A DNA stretch of 43,352 bases from Kiritimatiellia bacterium (GTDB lineage: Bacteria; Verrucomicrobiota; Kiritimatiellia; CAIQIC01; Lenti-01). Positions 40,501 to 43,352 of the stretch are shown here, in pieces (the first letter of the stretch is position 1; each line of letters opens with the position of its first letter). Under the pieces are notes generated by a model. That model worked only from the letters and a program-made list of their open reading frames with translations, was not told the DNA's origin and searched no databases. Position numbers and translations under genes: made by a program. The stretch is from contig JAFXQI010000094.1 in the NCBI GenBank assembly GCA_017527155.1, positions 1 through 43,352 of the forward strand, read 5' to 3'.

Positions 40501-43352
40501 GCCATCTGGGCGGCGCCGGCGCGGCGGATGAGTTCGGCCTCCATCTCCTTGAGGCGGTCGGCGGCGGCGGCGGCCTGGGACTCGAAGGCGGCCTGCGCCT
40601 CGGCGGCGGACTTCTCGCGGGCGGCGAGTTCGGCCTCGATCTGGGCGCGGTGGTCGGTCTCGGTGCGGATGCGGTCCTCGAGTTCCTCGCGGGCGGCGCG
40701 GGCCTCTTCCATGCGGGTGGCGAGTTCCTCTTCGAGATCGGAGAGGCGGGTGGCGGTGAGGCGGGCCTGCTCTTCGACTTCCTCGCGCTTCTGGCGCTCG
40801 GCGTCCTGCTGCGCCTTCCACTCGGCTTCGACGCGGGCCTGGCGCTCGGCCTCCTCGGCGGCCTTGCGTTCGGCCTCGGCGGCGGCTTCGGCGGCGGCCT
40901 GCTCGCGGTGCTTGAGTTCGGCTTCGAGCTCTTCGAGGCGGGCGCTGGCGACGCGCACCTGCTCCTCGACGGCTTCGCGGGCGGCGCGCTCGGCCTCTTC
41001 GCGGGCCTTCCAGTCGGCCTCGACCTGGGCACGGCGGGCGGCCTCCTCGCGGGCTTCCTGGTCGGCCTTTTCGCGGGCGAGGCGGGCGTCGGTTTCGCGC
41101 TGGAGGAGTTCCTCTTCGAGCTGGCGGCAGATGTCCTCGGCCTCCTTGACGCGGGCCTCGGCGGCTTCGCGGGTCTGGCGGTTGGACTCCTCCTGCATGC
41201 GTACCGCTTCCTCGCGGGCGATCTTGGCGGCCTCCTCGCGGCGGACGAACTCCTCTTCGAGCTGGTGCTGCTTTTCCAGGGCTTCCGCTTCCAGACGGCG
41301 CGACTCGGCGGCGAGGGCCTCGGCGGACTCGCGGGCGGCGCGCTCGGCCTCCTCGCGGGCCTTGTGTTCCTCTTCCATGCGGGCGCGCTGGTCGGCGGCT
41401 TCCTGGAGGAGGGTTTGCAGATGGTCGCGCTCGTTCTGGGCTTCCTGCACGTTCTGGGCGAGCTCGGCTTCGAGCTGCACGCGGCGCTCTTCGAGGGCGG
41501 CGGCCTGCTGCTGCGCGGCCTCGCGGGCCTGGCGCTCGGCCTCCTCGCGGGCCTTCCAGTCGGCGGCTTCGCGGGCGCGGTCCTCGGCCTCCTCGGCGGC
41601 GCGGCGGTCGGCGGCCTCGGCGGCGGCGGCGGCGGCCTCCTGCTGGCGGGCGAGCTCCTGTTCGAGCGAGCGGCAGCGGGATTCCGTATCCTGCACCATC
41701 TGCTCCGCCTCTTCGCGGGCGATGCGTTCGGCCTCGCCGCGGGCCTGGAGTTCGGCCTCGACCTCGGCGCGGTGCTCGGCCTCCTCGCGGGCGCGGCGCT
41801 CGGCCTCGGCGGCGGCTTCGGCGGCGGCGGCCTGCTGGCGGGCGAGTTCCTCTTCGAGGGCCTGGCGCTGGGCCTCCGTCTCGCGTACCTGGGCCTCCGC
41901 GGCCTCGCGGGCGGTGCGTTCCGCCTCCCCGCGGGCCTGGAGTTCGGCCTCGACGGCGGCGCGGTGCTCGGCCTCCTCGCGGGCGCGGCGGACCGCTTCG
42001 GCGGCGGCTTCGGCGGCGGCGGCCTGCTGGGAGCGGAGCTCCTCTTCGAGGGCGGCGCGGGCGGCTTCCGTCTCGCGGGCCTTCTGCTCGGCGGCCTCGC
42101 GAGCCTCGCGCTCCGCGTCGGTACGGGCCTGGAGGTCCGCCTCGATGCGCGACCGGTGCTCCGACTCCGCGAAGGCGCGCTGGGCGGCCTCGGCGGCGGC
42201 GACGAGCGCGTCGTGCTGCTGCTTTTTCAGCTCTTCGACGAGGGAGAGCCGCAGGGATTCCGTCTCCTGGAACTTGAGTTCGGCCGATTCGCGGGCGGAC
42301 CGTTCCGCCTCGGTGCGGGCCTGGAGTTCGGCCTCGACGGCGGCGCGGCGCTCGGCTTCCTCGGCGGCGCGGCGCTCCGCCTCCTCGGCGGCGGCGGCGG
42401 CGGCTTCGCGCTGGGACGCGAGTTCGGCTTCGAGGGCGGCGCGACGGGCTTCCGTGTCGCGTACCTTGGCCTCGGCGGCCTCGCGGGCGGCGCGTTCCGC
42501 TTCGGTGCGGGACTGGAGTTCCAGCTCGATCTGCGCGCGTTGCTCGGCCTCTTGGCGAACCCTGGCGGCGGCCTCTTCGGCGGCGGCGGCGGCGGCGGCG
42601 CGCTGGTCGGCGAGTTCCGCTTCGAGGGCGGCGCGCTGCTCTTCCGTGTCGCGTACCTTGGCCTCGGCGGCCTCGCGGGCGGCGCGTTCCGCTTCGGTGC
42701 GGGAGAGAAGTTCCGCTTCGGCGGCGGCGCGGTGTTCCGCTTCCAGGCGGGCGCGTTCCTCGGCGTCGGCGGCGGCCGCGGCGGCGGCTTCGCGCTGGAG
42801 GCGGAGTTCCTCTTCGAGAGCGGCGCGCTGCGATTCCGTGTCGCGCACCTTCTCCTCGGCGGCCTCTCGGGCGGCGCGTTCCGCTTCCGTGCGCTGGAGC
42901 AGCTCCGCCTCGGCGGCGGCGCGGCGTTCCGCTTCCTCGGCGGCGCGCGCGGCGGCCTCCTCGGCGGCGGCGGCGGCGGCCTCGCGCTGGGCCTGCAACT
43001 CCTCTTCGAGGGCGGCGCGCTGGGCCTCGGTCTCGCGGATTTGGGCCTCGGCGGCCTCGCGGGCGGCGCGTTCCGCTTCGGTGCGGGCGTTGAGGTCGGC
43101 CTCGACCTGGAGACGGTGGGCGGCCTCGTCGGCGAGCTGGCGCTCCGCTTCGGCACGGGCGGCCTCGGCCTCCTGCTTGCGCAAGGACAACTCTTCTTCG
43201 AGGGCGCGGCGCTTCTCCTCCGTCTCGCGGGCGAGCGCTTCGGCGGCCTCGCGGGCCTCGCGTTCCGCTTCGCCGCGGGCCTGCAACTCCGCCTCGATCT
43301 GCGCGCGGCGCTCCGCCTCCTCGGCGGCGCGGGCGGCGGCTTCCTCGGCGGC
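37578..43352 (-). CDS. Giant tail-anchored coiled-coil protein (5' end outside the window)
   Basis: The frame is open to the window edge, so at least 1924 residues are encoded and the start is missing. From the N-terminal side about 1740 residues are Ala, Glu and Arg-rich helix, with a 64-residue repeat unit (words such as AERAAREAAE, EELRRRREAAAAA and HRAAVEAEL). A Pro/Ala-rich segment (about 110 residues), one membrane helix (IWRTLAIILVLVVLLVFGI) and a basic then Pro/Ala-rich tail of about 45 residues follow. The topology is that of a tail-anchored rod with its coiled coil most likely in the cytoplasm. No enzymatic domain is visible. The protein is coupled to pgsA downstream. Confidence 0.85.
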   Translation of the reverse strand, partial: AAEEAAARAAEEAERRAQIEAELQARGEAEREAREAAEALARETEEKRRALEEELSLRKQEAEAARAEAERQLADEAAHRLQVEADLNARTEAERAAREAAEAQIRETEAQRAALEEELQAQREAAAAAAEEAAARAAEEAERRAAAEAELLQRTEAERAAREAAEEKVRDTESQRAALEEELRLQREAAAAAAADAEERARLEAEHRAAAEAELLSRTEAERAAREAAEAKVRDTEEQRAALEAELADQRAAAAAAAEEAAARVRQEAEQRAQIELELQSRTEAERAAREAAEAKVRDTEARRAALEAELASQREAAAAAAEEAERRAAEEAERRAAVEAELQARTEAERSARESAELKFQETESLRLSLVEELKKQQHDALVAAAEAAQRAFAESEHRSRIEADLQARTDAEREAREAAEQKARETEAARAALEEELRSQQAAAAEAAAEAVRRAREEAEHRAAVEAELQARGEAERTAREAAEAQVRETEAQRQALEEELARQQAAAAEAAAEAERRAREEAEHRAEVEAELQARGEAERIAREEAEQMVQDTESRCRSLEQELARQQEAAAAAAEAADRRAAEEAEDRAREAADWKAREEAERQAREAAQQQAAALEERRVQLEAELAQNVQEAQNERDHLQTLLQEAADQRARMEEEHKAREEAERAARESAEALAAESRRLEAEALEKQHQLEEEFVRREEAAKIAREEAVRMQEESNRQTREAAEARVKEAEDICRQLEEELLQRETDARLAREKADQEAREEAARRAQVEADWKAREEAERAAREAVEEQVRVASARLEELEAELKHREQAAAEAAAEAERKAAEEAERQARVEAEWKAQQDAERQKREEVEEQARLTATRLSDLEEELATRMEEARAAREELEDRIRTETDHRAQIEAELAAREKSAAEAQAAFESQAAAAADRLKEMEAELIRRAGAAQMAREALEKQIREETDHRTAVEAALAAREQSAAEAKAAYEADAAAAAALMQELEDKLAARSAEAAAAQADLEARIREETDHRAAVEAELAARNQAAAEAQAAHEAAAAAAEEKRKELESELAARTEAARAAQADLEARIREEADHRAAVEAELADREKTAAEAKAAYEADAAAAAAKRRELETELATRIEEANAAQAELESRIREETEHRAAVEAELAAREKAAAEAQAAHEAAAAAASAKQAELESELAARIEESRTAQAELEDRIREEADQRAAVEAELAAREKSAEEARAAYEADSAAAAAKRRELEEELARREQAARAAQDELQARIREETDQRAAVEAELASREKSAAEAKAAYEADAAAAAALMQELEDKLAARAAEAAAAQADLEARVRDEAEHRAAVEAELASRERASAEAQSAYEAAAAAASAKQAELEAELARREEAARAAAAEAEKQRALEAEHRARTEAELQSRSDAERAAREEAETKAAAAETRLAELEAELARREEAARAAREEAAAQAAADAESRRAAEAEAAARADAERAAREQAESLARDLETRRAALEEQLRAKEREAAAAREAAEARAAEQAAAEQTRLAQAQALQAANDEARSKIQQAESRIAALAAQLATLTEESRKARAEVELQARAADEKAAERAARDEAARKEREAAETRLREEADRRQALEEQLKQRDAEAAAVRAEADRKIAEESAARLRAEEEYQASLDAARKAREEAEALVASTEERRSRIEAQLRAKEREAAAAREELDERIAQWSTQVAQSAESAQASLDQLKREHDEELARVRQEAEEKMKAALADQEKRFREELRRVKGKAAEASDLASGLFAAVPAASPAPAQKPDAYPPLAEPVRPKPAPAVQFPTLAPSPKAPAPAPSPAPKAKPIPKQPTPPPRRRIPWQIWRTLAIILVLVVLLVFGIRACRNRRPAAPATPETPAAESAAPAAPVTSTLLDVPEPYLD
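38130..43352. repeat. In-frame 192-bp tandem repeat of the coiled-coil gene
   Basis: Landmarks recur at exact 192-bp steps. The word TCGCGGATGC or its variants starts at 39319, 39511, 39703, 39895, 40087, 40279 and 40471. The word TTCGGTGCGG or variants starts at 42117, 42309, 42501, 42693, 42885 and 43077. The word KAREEAER also recurs 64 residues apart around 41300-41550. One ten-residue deletion, seen between two KAREEAER words, shifts the register at about 41100-41300. About 27 units fit in the window. Confidence 0.8.

Noticed and set aside
1-43352. tRNA or rRNA genes
   Set aside because: No cloverleaf with a GGTTCRANYC loop or rRNA-like stretch was noticed in any gap between genes; a covariance-model scan would be decisive.

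Overview
The window is GC-rich chromosomal DNA from a Gram-negative bacterium. It encodes BamA, Lnt, two lipid A acyltransferase homologues and two LPS-type sugar kinases, so the cell has an LPS-bearing outer membrane. A [NiFe]-hydrogenase large subunit points to an anaerobic or fermentative life, and a CesT-type chaperone behind a very large protein points to type III secretion. Together with the many short dispersed intergenic repeats, this suggests a member of the PVC superphylum (Kiritimatiellota/Lentisphaerota-like). That placement is inference; no rRNA or other marker gene lies here. No tRNA, rRNA, transposase or CRISPR array was seen.

Layout. 0.3-4.9 kb: three tandem AAA_14/DUF4143 ATPases on the minus strand, each with its own promoter; two of these promoters overlap repeated or inverted operator-like sequences. 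5.2-9.4 kb: a tandem AAA+ ATPase, a zinc-ribbon membrane protein and an OB-fold lipoprotein, separated by dense repeats. 9.8-13.7 kb: a membrane subunit and a [NiFe] large subunit of a group 4 hydrogenase behind cytidine deaminase and a divergent YchF-like protein; the other hydrogenase subunits are absent. 14.2-16.5 kb: threonine synthase with a leaderless-type promoter, then six phased 19-bp palindromes, a terminator, a promoter and a small secreted membrane protein. 16.7-18.7 kb: an HD-domain protein, a two-helix membrane protein and an unknown protein. 18.9-29.7 kb: an envelope cluster on the minus strand in the transcription order bamA, lnt, prfB (with programmed frameshift), a small lipoprotein, acyltransferase 1, acyltransferase 2, a MazG-like protein, a HAD hydrolase, kinase 2 and kinase 1. 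29.9-32.0 kb: trmL and an FHA-TM-TPR-like protein. 32.5-36.6 kb, plus strand: a 1183-residue protein followed by a CesT-like type III secretion chaperone, the best candidate for an uncharacterised effector/chaperone pair. 36.9-43.35 kb: pgsA and a giant coiled-coil protein (at least 1924 residues, C-terminally anchored, cut by the window edge) built on a 64-residue (192-bp) repeat.

At least six families of short dispersed or tandem repeats fill the gaps between genes; two of the coding regions end inside one of them. The positions and motifs were read by eye from the sequence. Family names rest on motif recognition, not on database searches.
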